Part shown: positions 45,877 to 55,452 of the stretch, piece after piece
How the letters are laid out: each line of letters opens with the position of its first letter
How positions within the stretch are numbered: position 1 is the first letter of the stretch
DNA from: Riptortus pedestris
Taxonomy: Eukaryota; Arthropoda; Insecta; Hemiptera; Alydidae
Assembly (NCBI GenBank): GCA_019009955.1
Contig: CM032228.1
Location: 98,274,501-98,338,500, forward strand
Direction: 5' to 3'
DNA length: 64,000 nt
Position numbers and translations under genes: made by a program
The notes under the pieces: generated by a model
What the model saw: the letters and a program-made list of their open reading frames with translations, nothing else
What the model was told of the DNA's origin: nothing
Databases searched by the model: none

Positions 45877-46345
45877 TCAGGTACCTCCTACATCTCCTCT
45901 CTATTATTAGTATGGGGTTTGTTTATTTTTTAGAGGTCTCTTACAGTTCCTCTGGGGGTTTTTTCAGAGGTTCCCACCCACTGTGATATGTTTCCCATAT
46001 ACATCTGTAATTTGTGTAGATTTTATTTATAGTTTTGACATATGCTTATCTTTGTTTGCTTCTTTTATTAGTTGACTTGTTAGTAGATTTTTTATTGTTT
46101 TGGTTTTAATTTTTTAGTAGTTGACTATTTATTAGATTTTCTAGTTTTATTTGTTGATTAGTTTCCATTGTTTTACTCATTATTTTGTGTCTGGTTTTAT
46201 GACTGTTATTTTATTTTGCTTTTGTGCCATGCTATGAATGTTAAATTAACTCGTGGTTGTGTTTGTCAGCAGGCACTGAGGATGGAGCGTTGACTCCGAA
46301 AGTGCACTCTGCATTATATTAAAAACCAGTAGAGGACTTGGCCTT
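45877..46345 (+). mobile_element. 3' region of the Penelope-like element
   Basis: AT-rich, T-rich untranslated sequence follows the stop codon and runs to GGACTTGGCCTTCTTATTGATCC, which resembles the usual end of such elements. It contains a hammerhead-like motif at 46273-46310. Confidence 0.6.
46273..46310 (+). ncRNA. Hammerhead-like motif of Penelope-like element
   Basis: CTGAGGATGGAGC, a loop, then GACTCCGAAAGTGC. The two conserved core strings of a hammerhead ribozyme, CUGANGA and GAAA, flank a GGAG/CUCC stem. Penelope-like elements are known to carry minimal hammerheads at this position. The helix next to GAAA (GCAC with GUGC) is not in the usual register, so activity is uncertain. Confidence 0.45.
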
Positions 46346-46398
46346 CTTATTGATCCTTATACATTTGTTCCTCGACCTTCCAGCATATTCCAGAGATA

Positions 46399-47403
46399 AA
46401 AGTTTTTTATTTCGTTATTTGGTGTAACGTTTGTTATATACACTTTTGTCGTATACCTAAGTATAAATGAGTTATACGTTAAAACCTACTGCGGAAGTCA
46501 ACAATTTTATTTGGCACAAAAAACTCAACCGAGCTAAAACAAACTCGGTATGTGAATTATCACTAACGCCTTCCTTATAATAAGCTATACTAACATTTCT
46601 AGGAACGGGCAGGAGTGGGGGTTATAAGGGAGGCCTGAAATTAAAATAGTAATATTTCGTTTCCAATTGGGGTTTCGGCAAATATACACATAACAAAAGT
46701 TGTTTATTTTGTTATTTAGAGAAACTTTTGTTATATACAATATCGTCGTATACCGAAGTATAAAGGCGTTAAAAATTATAGCGGGAGTCAACAATTTTAT
46801 TTGGCACAAAAGACTCAACCGAACTAAAAAAAACACTCGGTATGTCAATTAGCATTAATTCTTCCATGATTATAAATTATATTAAAATTTTTAGGTTAGA
46901 ACGGGAGTGCGGGTTATAAGGGAGGCCTGAAATAAAAATTCGTGATATTTCATTGTCTATTTGTTTTACGACAAACATGCACATAACAAAAGTTATTTAC
47001 GTTGTTATTTAGATTAACTTTTGTTTTATACATTTCTCCAGGAACAATGTGTGGAGCAAGTAATTTGCGTAGAAATATTGATATGCTCAACAATTCATTC
47101 CAATTTGAACTATGAGGTACCTCACCTGGAAAAATTAATTCAAATCTATGTTAATATTTTGTCCTTAATAACTGAAATCTATGCATAATGCACAGGAGAC
47201 GGGAAATATGACAATTTGGAGGACAGTGAAGACTTAGATAAAAAATTAATTTTATTATTAACAAATGCCAACAACGGGTATTAACCCTAAACACTGGGAC
47301 GGGTAAATGTCAAAATATTGTGCAGAGTAAAGCCATTCCAAAAAAATACCATCACCATTCAGCCTCAAATCAATTCCCTGGCGAAGCCGGGTATTTGAGC
47401 TAG
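46399..47403 (+). mobile_element. Helitron a, 5'-truncated copy
   Basis: Begins inside a tandem unit and ends CCTGGCGAAGCCGGG, GTATTTGAG, CTAG, followed by T, which is the Helitron 3' end rule (hairpin about 10 bases before CTRR). It holds about two and a half of the 300-bp units and the unique 3' segment. That 3' segment is nearly identical to the one in 56715-57163, pointing to recent common origin. Confidence 0.85.
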
Positions 47404-47410
47404 TATATAT

Positions 47411-47505
47411 ATAAATTTGGAACGGACCACATTTTTGTCATCTCCTAGGTAGGATCGATGGATATTTGAGGAAATTATCTGACTCCCATCATTGAAATCT
47501 GTTAA
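47411..47505 (-). mobile_element. AGCAGA element fragment beside Helitron a
   Basis: A short TATATATATA stretch, AATTTGGAACGGACCACATT, TTGTCATCTCCTAGGTAGG and ATCGATGGATATTTGAGGAA, ending near a weak GAAATCTG. The Helitron end lies in the TA stretch of this element, so the Helitron probably inserted into the element. Confidence 0.72.
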
Positions 47506-47509
47506 TATC

Positions 47510-47920
47510 TCAGTTTGCTATATATAATATCTATATTGCTATATAGCTCAACTCAAAGCTAAATAGGTTGTTATGATTAAAAGTGTACTCGAGATTACTT
47601 CCCGTGCGATTTGTAGATTGTATAAGACAAATAGGATTCTAAGGATTTGAAAAATCCTCTTAAAAACAATGCATTAAACAGTTCGAGGGTGGGGGTTGGT
47701 GTTCTACTGTAACTAGAATATTCTAGCTGGCATGCAGTAAAGGAGGTAGGAATGATTTATTGCAGCAATAACTTGGAAGAGACAGAGATATGGTTGATTA
47801 GGCAGTTGATATGATTCGGAAGTGAGTCGGAGTGAAAGGTTGAAGGGCGAGCAACCTAACCGAATAGCGTCGGGCGAAATGTCAGCCTAGAGGAAGCATG
47901 TCACTACTCAAAGCCACAGG
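47510..47920. other. Unassigned DNA
   Basis: No feature recognised. 47800-47900 is somewhat GC-richer. Confidence 0.35.
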
Positions 47921-47926
47921 TATTTT

Positions 47927-48002
47927 AGGAGATCTCCTTTAAAGGAAATCATCTATTGTGGTTGTACTTATGGAGCGATTTAAGAAACATTTCTTTAAAT
48001 GT
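47927..48002 (+). mobile_element. AGCAGA element, left-end fragment
   Basis: AGGAGATCTCCTTTAAAGGA with AATCATCTATTGTGGTTGTA is a mutated version of the palindromic left end followed by the GTTGTACTCATGACG block. Confidence 0.6.
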
Positions 48003-48087
48003 TAAAAGTAGTGTTAAAATATTTACTAAGAGAAAAAAATATTAATTTGTGGCAATAGAGATGGAAGGCTTACATCTAAAATTATAT

Positions 48088-48409
48088 ATCCTTGTTTTAA
48101 AAACGAATATCTCACTATCCCAACATACATTTTATCTAACACATATACTAACTGGACACGGAAATACAAACTCTTACTTATACAGATTCAAAGTTACTGA
48201 CTCAAATACTTGTAAATGCGAGTTACACTGAACAGACATTCACTCACCTGATTTATGAATGTAGATTGACTCAAGACATACAAAGTCAGTTAAAGACTCA
48301 TATTCCCGCGTGGCCTATCAGTCCCGATATTTTATATTCAAAACATCTAAATTTATTAAAAGCAATAGCCTATGATATCCTTAAGCTGAGAGAGGTAAAA
48401 GTAATATAA
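48088..48409 (+). pseudogene. Non-LTR retrotransposon ORF2 C-terminus with zinc knuckle (frameshifted)
   Basis: The first frame reads HTFYLTHILTGHGNTNSYLY, RFKVTDSNTCKCE, the conserved LTQ.LTGHG..N.YL.RF....S..C.C region of RNase H-bearing and Jockey-type elements. A frame change near 48215 joins it to TEQTFTHLIYECRLTQDIQS, which supplies the H...C of the CxC...H...C knuckle, and on through AWPISPDILYSK to a stop at 48407-48409. It codes for the end of a retrotransposon polymerase but is inactive. It is a different element from the one at 12518-13408, whose knuckle and tail differ. Confidence 0.8.
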
Positions 48410-48600
48410 AATTAATATTGTGTAATTTTTTATCGGCTATTTAATTGTATTACTGAATTGTTCTATTTAATGTTTTTTGTTTTATTTTGTCAAGTTTAAT
48501 TTTCGTAATCTTATTTACATTTTTAATATGTATATATATTATTATATAAAAAATTGTTAAAAGTTTTGACAAAATGCAAATATAATGCAACTATGCATGG
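48410..48600 (+). other. Probable 3' UTR of the retrotransposon
   Basis: T-rich sequence follows the stop codon. No clear poly-A tail. Confidence 0.35.
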
Positions 48601-48711
48601 GATGTGCAGAAAAATAAAATCCCTCCACATAGGGTTACTATGTTCAAGAAATACGTTAAAATAAAAATGTTAAAGATATCTATATAATTCTCTTGTTTTG
48701 CAAGTATTTGG

Positions 48712-48880
48712 TTTGATCCTAACTTAATTCGATATTTAAACGACTTGTGATGGTTGAAATCAGAGTAGTGAAAGAAGTGGGGGGTTTGAAGGGGAGAATT
48801 TGAAAAAATCAAAATATCTTGATTATTATAAGTTGGATCAAAAAATGTTACATAACCAATCTCCTTCATATATTTAACTA
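48712..48880 (+). mobile_element. AGCAGA element, right-half fragment
   Basis: GTTTGATCCTAACTTAATTC, GATATTTAAACGACTTGTGA, GGTTGAAATCAGAGTAGTGA, then GGGGGGTTTGAAGGGGAGAA and a block ending TGTTACATAACCAATCTC, matching 14010-14185 in order. Confidence 0.75.
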
Positions 48881-48884
48881 GGTA

Positions 48885-49205
48885 GGCCCTTCTAATACTT
48901 CTAACCCTTCCCGATTAGGCGTTGGACGTTTAAATAAATTTCAAATATGATTTTATTTATTTATACATAATAAATGCTCTAATGTCAACGACAATTAACT
49001 TTTTAAAAATAAATATACTTTTTTTCGATTATATCATTATTCACAAAGTTAACAAGGCTACTGTTATCATATCATATATAGGTTAATTGTGTTTATTTAA
49101 ACTCATTATTTGAACCACTTTTCAACGTGATGCACTTCTATTTTTATCAGGCTGTTGATTAGATTGATAAACATGTTGAGATATATGAAAGTTTAACATA
49201 TACTT
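48885..49205. other. AT-rich DNA, nothing recognised
   Basis: No frame or repeat of note. Confidence 0.4.
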
Positions 49206-49207
49206 TT

Positions 49208-49322
49208 AGCAGATTTCCCTTAATGGAAAGCAGTTATTGGGGTAGTAATCATGAAGTGATTTTCGAAATAATTCTTTAAGTTTACATCGATCGTGCCTAA
49301 GAGATTGCTATAATGAGTTCAA
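49208..49322 (+). mobile_element. AGCAGA element, left-half fragment
   Basis: AGCAGATTTCCCTTAATGGA with AAGCAGTTATTGGGGTAGTA, then ACATCGATCGTGCCTAAGAG and ATAATGAGTTCAATG. It is preceded by TTTT like the full copies and stops at the point where the TA array would begin. Confidence 0.78.
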
Positions 49323-49329
49323 TGTTCAT

Positions 49330-50320
49330 TTGTAGTCTTCGTTACTTGGGCCTAATGTTTATTTATTATGATTATTACTTGTGTTTTATTTTTATTTGCT
49401 TTGTTTATTACTCGTGTTAGATTTTTATATGCTGCGTTTATTTAGCACTTTATTTTTCATAATTTTGATATAATTTTAATTTTTACTTAGTTGAAGTTTG
49501 AGCTAAATCGCCTAGTCGCGGGTTCTCCTAAATATATATTAAATTAACGGCACCATTATTACCAAGGCTAGGTGGAATGATCACCAATAGGTCATCACCC
49601 TTCTCCGTACCATTTTTTATTACCTCCATTATTAATAATTATGTCTAATGCACATGATTAATCTAAGCTCTACACAGTTATTAAAAAAATAAATCATAAA
49701 ACATTAATTTTCGTTATTTTATAAATGAATAGAATTCCTCCTCAACCTCGGATTAAGAAGCTGGAGGGGAAATATTGGCAACAAGATAATAGATTCAATA
49801 TACACTACTACATTAATCACAGGGTCATAATGTCACCATTGTTCGCCTGTCCTGATCAATGGGTGATAAATTTCTCGGAAATTATATTCCAAGTTCTTGT
49901 AAGCTATAAAACATCTGGACTTTTCTACTAAAATTATATTTTAGGACATCCTGTGATGAACTATAGCTCCTTACTATGTTTTTCATTTGACCCAACTAAA
50001 TTCTGATCGAAAAAAAAGTTACAATTTGTTTTTATGAATTATTTCTCTACAGCGACATGACAATAATTTATATTGCTTCAATTTGATATGTTTCGATATC
50101 TTATGATAACCCGTAATTATTTTTGCTTTTAAAGATAATAATGTAAATAAACTAGAAGGGAAGATTGGAACAAATATATTCATTCTAAAACGTCAGTTCC
50201 AAATATTGAAGTAATCTATTAGTCAATGTAAGAGAACACATTCCATTCCGTAACAGTTGCCTGGAATAATAATTACAACGTTTATAAAGAGCTACTAGAA
50301 GAAAGGAAAAAATGGTAGGA
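49330..50320. other. AT-rich DNA, nothing recognised
   Basis: The plus frame at 49725-49931 (68 codons) has no known match. Confidence 0.4.
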
Positions 50321-50324
50321 TAAT

Positions 50325-50428
50325 GGAACGATTATCTACACGTTACCATACTTTTTTAACCAGGGTGTGACAAAACCTTTTATTTAATGGGTCCAATTAC
50401 TTTACAAATCCCCAAGATAAGAAATTAG
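50325..50428 (-). mobile_element. tRNA-derived SINE fragment
   Basis: GATTATCTACACGTTACCAT, CTTTTTTAACCAGGGTGTGA and TTTTATTTAATGGGTCC follow the SINE body in reverse, without the B box or head. Confidence 0.6.
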
Positions 50429-50441
50429 CCAGTTAAAAAAA

Positions 50442-50625
50442 GTCCGTCACGCAGGGGCTGCGTAAACTAAGCAGATTTCCTACGTGAAGTTATACAATAA
50501 AGAAATCAAGAAATCTCCATCCGAGAGCCGAACAGTTACTGAAACGGCCAAACTAGTTTTCGGCGGAAACGACTAGAACCGACCTTAGCCGATCTCATAT
50601 CGTCCGTTATCCGTACACACTTAAT
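50442..50625 (-). mobile_element. AGCAGA element, right end, interrupted by a second copy
   Basis: An A-run, GTCCGTCACGCAGGGGCTGC, AAACTAAGCAGATTTCC and CCGAACAGTTACTGAAACGG follow the 16661-17262 type up to CACACTTAATAAAA. There another right end begins, so a second element inserted in the A-run of the first. Confidence 0.8.
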
Positions 50626-50633
50626 AAAAAAAA

Positions 50634-51050
50634 GTCCGTCACGCAGGGGCTACGTAAACTAAGCAGATTTCCCACTGAAGGTTTACAATAGATAAATATA
50701 CATAAAGGTAACAGCCGTGAATGCTCAGTAAATGTACAATACAAGGCTGAATTGTAAACAAACAGGCAAGCCAACCTCTTAGCGCTGCATAGATAGAAAG
50801 ACAAACAATTAATGAAATATATTTGAATAAGAAAATGAAATATATTTACTAAAGCTAGTGGTGTAATTTGTAATGAATGAGAATCATTTTTATCTCAATC
50901 ACTCAAATTTTAGTAATCCAAAAACAAAAGAAGGGGGGGGGTCAACAGAACGTATTTGCATATATCTCACAAAGTAAAAGTTCAATGAAAACAATATTTG
51001 GTATTTAGGCTTCAATTAATATTTTTTATTATATAACAGAGCATTATTTA
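50634..51050 (-). mobile_element. AGCAGA element of the second subfamily, right part
   Basis: GTCCGTCACGCAGGGGCTAC, AAGCAGATTTCCCACTGAAG, GGCTGAATTGTAAACAAACA, then the block around AATCACTCAAATTTTAGTAA and a G-run, matching 22686-23150. The left end is not contiguous; the segment at 51501-51617 may be its remainder beyond the inserted Helitron. Confidence 0.72.
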
Positions 51051-51059
51051 TGTAACACT

Positions 51060-51444
51060 AGTACTCATTTATGCTTCCGTATACGGCGAAAGTGCATATA
51101 ACAAAAGTTACTCTAAATAACAAAATAAACAACTTTTTTTATGTGCATATTTGCTGAAAAAGCAATAGGAAACGAAATATCGCTATTTTTAATTTCAGGC
51201 TTCCCTATAACCCTCCTGTTCGTCTCAGAGAATTTTAATATAGCCTAAAGTCTAAGTTGGGTTAGTAGTAATATACATACCAAGTTTCATAAAATTAGGT
51301 TCAGCCGTTTATGCGTGAAAAGGTAACAAACAAACAAACATACACGAAAGAAACAAAATGCAGTTATGGTGTCTATGACATGTGAAACGAAAAGTTATCG
51401 TGAAATTTTGAGAAAAAAATCAATGTACAGACAGAGGTTACAAT

Positions 51445-51449
<5 letters not shown>
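51060..51449 (-). mobile_element. Helitron a, 5' part, minus strand
   Basis: Reverse of the 5' end of the 55202-57163 copy: from the TA array, AAAATTGTAACCTCTGTCTG, TTTTGTTTCTTTCGTGT, the CGGCTGAACCTAATTTTATG stretch, the first GACGAACAGGAG, and one hairpin arm pair. It stops in the first tandem unit, so the 3' end is missing. The 5' end lies in a (TA)n array. Confidence 0.85.

Positions 51450-51500
<51 letters not shown>
51450..51500. repeat. (TA)n array between Helitron a and an AGCAGA element
   Basis: Pure TA. The Helitron 5' end is on its left and the AGCAGA-element block CAGTTTTGAACGGACTTCAT on its right, so the array most likely belongs to the AGCAGA element. Confidence 0.95.
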
Positions 51501-51503
<3 letters not shown>

Positions 51504-51617
51504 TTTTGAACGGACTTCATTTTCGTCATCTACTAGGTAGGATCGATGGACATTTGAAGAAAAATCTCGAAAATCCCGTCATGAGTACAACCTCAATAGC
51601 TGATTTCCCTTAAGGGA
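51501..51617 (-). mobile_element. AGCAGA element, left part
   Basis: CAGTTTTGAACGGACTTCAT, TACTAGGTAGGATCGATGGA, CCCGTCATGAGTACAACCTC and TAGCTGATTTCCCTTAAGGG; the last AAATCTGCT is replaced by ATATATC. Confidence 0.82.
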
Positions 51618-51780
51618 TATATCACCTAGAATGTAACTTCGAAACCAGCTCACATCAATTTAAGATTTACCATCGGGGAATTTTATTTACCTCAGCAAGA
51701 AAAAATGCCATCATAGACAGATGGTCAACAAAAAGAAACCTCTGTTACTTTAGACTTGTAATCCAAAAAACGTTTTCAAA

Positions 51781-51989
51781 ATTATTTATTAACGTCCATT
51801 TTTTGCAACTAAGGCTAGTTTGGACGGGTTATCTAAAGGTTACCGCCCTTTTTTAGCAAGGGTTTTACTTAATAAATTCCGTAACTAAATAAATTCCTAT
51901 TGCCCAGGCGGGAATCGAACTCACCACTCTAGGTTTATCATGTGCAATAAAGATCAACGCTTCAGCTCACATGGCAAACCTGAGCCCCC
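51781..51989 (-). mobile_element. tRNA-derived SINE, good copy with head
   Basis: ATTATTTATTAACGTCCATT, TTGGACGGGTTATCTAAAGG, TAGCAAGGGTTTTACTTAAT, the B box in reverse (GGCGGGAATCGAACTCACC), CTCTAGGTTTATCATGTGC and the head AACGCTTCAGCTCACATGGC with CCTGAGCCCC. On the minus strand it reads from a tRNA-like head (GGGGCTCAGG) to the AATAAT tail, total about 209 bp. Confidence 0.87.
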
Positions 51990-51994
51990 AATTA

Positions 51995-53165
51995 TCGTTT
52001 TAAAAAGATAATTCTAACCTAATCATAACTTTTTTTTTTTTTTTTTTTTTTTACAAATTTCCAATAACTTATAACTTTAGGACCGCTGTACTTATGATGT
52101 TATGATATTGGCTATTAGATAAGACCATAACAGGGGGGAGGAATCGACCATTCTTGTTTTCAAAATGTCAATTTCCCTGGGCCATTGACCAACTTCGCCT
52201 TCAATATCACAGAATAATTTTAAATTAGGAATTTAGTTGGAAAATGTTAGCATTTTTGTCATTAAAACGTTAGCTGTTGCACATATATTCGAAACACCTC
52301 ATTCACCCAGGTTAGTCATCTACTAAGTAGAACTGGTCGATATTTCAAGGATGTCTTGAAAAATCAAAAGATGAAGTCTATCTCATAAGGCCAACTTTTT
52401 TTAAGCTAAATGGGCTATAAGTACCTTGAACTGGAACATGTCCAGGCTTAAATATTTAGTGCTAATGGAAGTCGTCAATAAAATGCATTACGTAGATATA
52501 CAAAATTAGTATTTATTAAACACCAAGCAATGAAGTAGGTTAATGAAGGTTACCATAAAAACATTAAAAATGAGCTACTGAGCACTAGTACTTTGAATTC
52601 TTGATGGCAGTCATGGGGGCAGTTTAATAGTAGCTTCAGTCTTATTACGCGCCATTTCAGCGCTCTTGACTATAGCTCACAATAAATAGCCTATTTAACT
52701 CTCATTTTCTTATGCAAATATCTCAGAGGAAATTCTCCCCCTCACTCATCTCATAATTCTGACACGGAGACATTCCCCTAACTTCTAGCCCTATTTCACG
52801 AAACTCCTTCCAATGAAATGGAAGGGAAGGCCAGTGTTTTCTTTAATAACATCAGAATATAAAATAAATATAGAACACTAAACCCTGCCGAGAGATTTTT
52901 ATGGTTATCTGGATTTTCGTGTGTATTTTAGCTCATGGGTCTATTTATATTCTCTAAAGATAATGGCATAAGAAATATATGGCGTACAATATAATGTACC
53001 CGTTGTTTAAGAGATTATTTCTTTCAGTACGGAATGGGGATTATGATATTAACTATCTTCAAACATTGCTGTAGACTATAAATTGAAGTAGGTATAATAA
53101 AGATTATTATTTTTTTTGAACCTGTTTAAATATAGTACCTCCTTGTCATAATGGCAAGTTACATT
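51995..53165. other. Mostly unassigned DNA
   Basis: A poly-T run lies at 52030-52052. At 52310-52420 GTTAGTCATCTACTAAGTAG and TGTCTTGAAAAATC weakly follow the AGCAGA-element left part in minus orientation. No gene was recognised. Confidence 0.35.
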
Positions 53166-53167
53166 TT

Positions 53168-53500
53168 AGCAGATTTCCCTTAAGGAGCTGTTGAGGTGAT
53201 ACGAATGACGCTATTTATCGAAACACGAAACATTTCGAAAAATAGATAGGTAGAAAACCAGAAAGAAAGAATAACTCGGTTAATACTTAAAATACCAAAA
53301 ATGCATAGAGCAACAGTTGTAGAAAAACAAAAGTCTAACAAGATTGGTTCTATAAAATTTTTAAACGACGAATAACGAAGATATTTTGGATAATAACGAA
53401 GATTTTGAATTGATTAATTATTAATCTCCCTCCTCCCTCTAAGCCACCACTATTCGAGATCCGATTTCAGCCAATAGCATATAAGAGCTTTAGTGTTGAC
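53168..53500. mobile_element. AGCAGA element fragments, rearranged
   Basis: A plus-strand left end (AGCAGATTTCCCTTAAGGAG, TTGAGGTGATACGAATGACG) is followed from about 53275 by a minus-strand block (AACTCGGTTAATACTTAAAA, CTAACAAGATTGGTTCTATA, CCTCCTCCCTCTAAGCCACC, GATCCGATTTCAGCC). Opposite orientations in one stretch indicate two copies or an inversion. Confidence 0.65.
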
Positions 53501-53589
53501 TGAAACGGCTAAATGTCGAGTATGACATAGATCAAATTATGATTTTCGAGTAAAGAACGAAAAATCTTAATTGGTGACGTCATCGCATA

Positions 53590-54011
53590 GCGTATTTGAA
53601 TATGTCTCACAATGTAATAGTTCAATGAAAGCCATATTTTGTATTTAACCTTGGAATACAGTGGTTCATGATATAAAGACTTACAGATATTATGACATGA
53701 ATAGGAGCGAGAGTTTACTAATGGCCGAAAACTAAAATAACGAAATATCTCGGCTAATATTGAATATAGACAAAATATGTACATAAGAATATTCATATAA
53801 CAATAAATTTTCAATAAGATTGATTCTATGCAATTTTTCGAACCGACGCATAACAACGGAAATGTTTAGAGTTTTCAAAATGCTGCCCCCCTCCCACTGG
53901 TCCCATTTCTGCCGTTAACGAACTCGACTTTTATTTTTACATAAAACGTATAAATATCGAGCTTGGTACCGATTAAATAAAAATTGCGACCGCTAGAGCG
54001 TTAGCATGCAA

Positions 54012-54074
<63 letters not shown>

Positions 54075-54203
54075 ACTTTTAACGGCCCTCATTTTGTTTA
54101 TCCCCTTGGTAGGATAGATTGATATCTAATATTCGAAAACATTTTTCAAAAATCCCAACATGAGTACAACCTCAATAGCTTATTTTCCCAAAGGGAAATC
54201 TGC
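53590..54203 (-). mobile_element. AGCAGA element, second subfamily, left three-quarters
   Basis: It starts in the subfamily-specific block (GTCTCACAATGTAATAGTTC, TTAACCTTGGAATACAGTGG), then AACGAAATATCTCGGCTAAT, CTCCCACTGGTCCCATTTCT, GACCGCTAGAGCG, a GT array and a TA array (54019-54074), TTGGTAGGATAGATTGATAT and AGTACAACCTCAATAGCTTA. It ends CCAAAGGGAAATCTGC. It joins features of both subfamilies. Confidence 0.8.
54019..54074. repeat. (GT)n then (TA)n array inside AGCAGA element
   Basis: The usual central TA array is here half replaced by GT units, consistent with microsatellite turnover inside the element. Confidence 0.95.
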
Positions 54204-54209
54204 AAACAA

Positions 54210-54808
54210 TTGGCTCATTCGTATATATTTTTACCCCCGCCCCCCCCCCACTTTTGCCATTACAAAATTTCTCTTCCAAAGCTAGCAGCTGGCTATTCAC
54301 ACTTAACTTAAGAACAATATAGCTGATCCAATCAGATGCCTGAAAACCATCAGCCAAAGAGGAGGGGAGCCGTGAATTCTCACAGCAATTAAGCTCTCAG
54401 TTGGAATTAAATTGGCATGAGTCATCAGCCAACCAGAAATTCTAATTAGCGGTCTCGTACTACCTCCCTTCACTGTTGTGCGCTACAAACACGACATTTT
54501 CACATCAAACGCTCTCTCAACTATAATCTTATATTAGAGGCTTTATGTTCGTTTCCTGCTCATACTAAACGGATTTAACTTGCCCATTAACTGCTTCGTT
54601 GGCTCCTTTGTGACGGTAAAAGCTAAATATAAGGTCTTTTGAAGTTTACTCTTGTGCTCAAATGCATTTATTACGTCATAAATAATATAGATCCTAATAT
54701 CTTTCAGATAAGAATTATTCATTGATAACCTAAATAGAGTAGATAAGCTGTTTTTATAAACTTTATATAAAATGTTAGTAAATATTCGTGAACACACGCC
54801 GTTAAAAT
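54210..54808. other. AT-rich DNA with a C-run
   Basis: A run of nine or more C lies near 54240. Minus frames at 54172-54357 and 54543-54797 were not recognised. Confidence 0.4.
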
Positions 54809-54810
54809 TA

Positions 54811-55000
54811 AATTATTTATTAACGTCCACTTTTTGGAACTAAGGCTGATTGGGACGGGTTATCTACAGGTTGTCACCCTTTTCTAGCCTGGGCGGCACT
54901 CAGGATTTTATTTAATGAATTCCGTCACTAAATAAATTCCTTTCTCCAGGCGGGAATCGAACTCGCCATTCTAGGTTTACCTTGTGAGATTAAAGACGTT
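54811..55000 (-). mobile_element. tRNA-derived SINE
   Basis: AATTATTTATTAACGTCCAC, GGGACGGGTTATCTACAGGT, TTTTCTAGCCTGGGCGGCAC, the B box in reverse (GGCGGGAATCGAACTCGCC), and TCTAGGTTTACCTTGTGAGA. The head is truncated as in 28752-28946. Confidence 0.85.
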
Positions 55001-55182
55001 AATAGACTTCAAGTATTAAGAATTGATGGCTTATAAATATAGCAGTTTGTTAAAACTACTATGAACTCACATGGACTTTCTAAAAAGACAGAATTATTTG
55101 TCAATAATGATTAATTATCCAAAGATAATTAACAGAAAACTCCTAACCACAATTTACATAAACTTTTATAGATCACTCTCAT

Positions 55183-55214
55183 CTATATATATATATATAT
55201 ATCTATATATATAT
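55183..55214. repeat. (TA)n array at the 5' end of Helitron a
   Basis: TA arrays flank a TC at 55202, giving the sequence ATCTATATATATATAAAATT. The Helitron 5' end is most simply placed at this TC, though an earlier TC at 55182 is possible. Confidence 0.85.
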
Positions 55215-55452
55215 AAAATTGTAACCTCTGTCTGTACATTGATTTTTTTCGCGAAATTTCACGATAACTTTTCGTTTCACATGTCATAGACACCATAACT
55301 GCATTTTGTTTCTTTGGTGTCTGTTTGTTTGTTTGTTTGTTTGTTTGTTTGTTACCTTTTCACGCATAAACGGCTGAACCGAATTTTATGAAACTTGGTA
55401 TTTATATTACTACTAACCCAACTTAGACTTTAGGCTATATCAATATCCTCTG

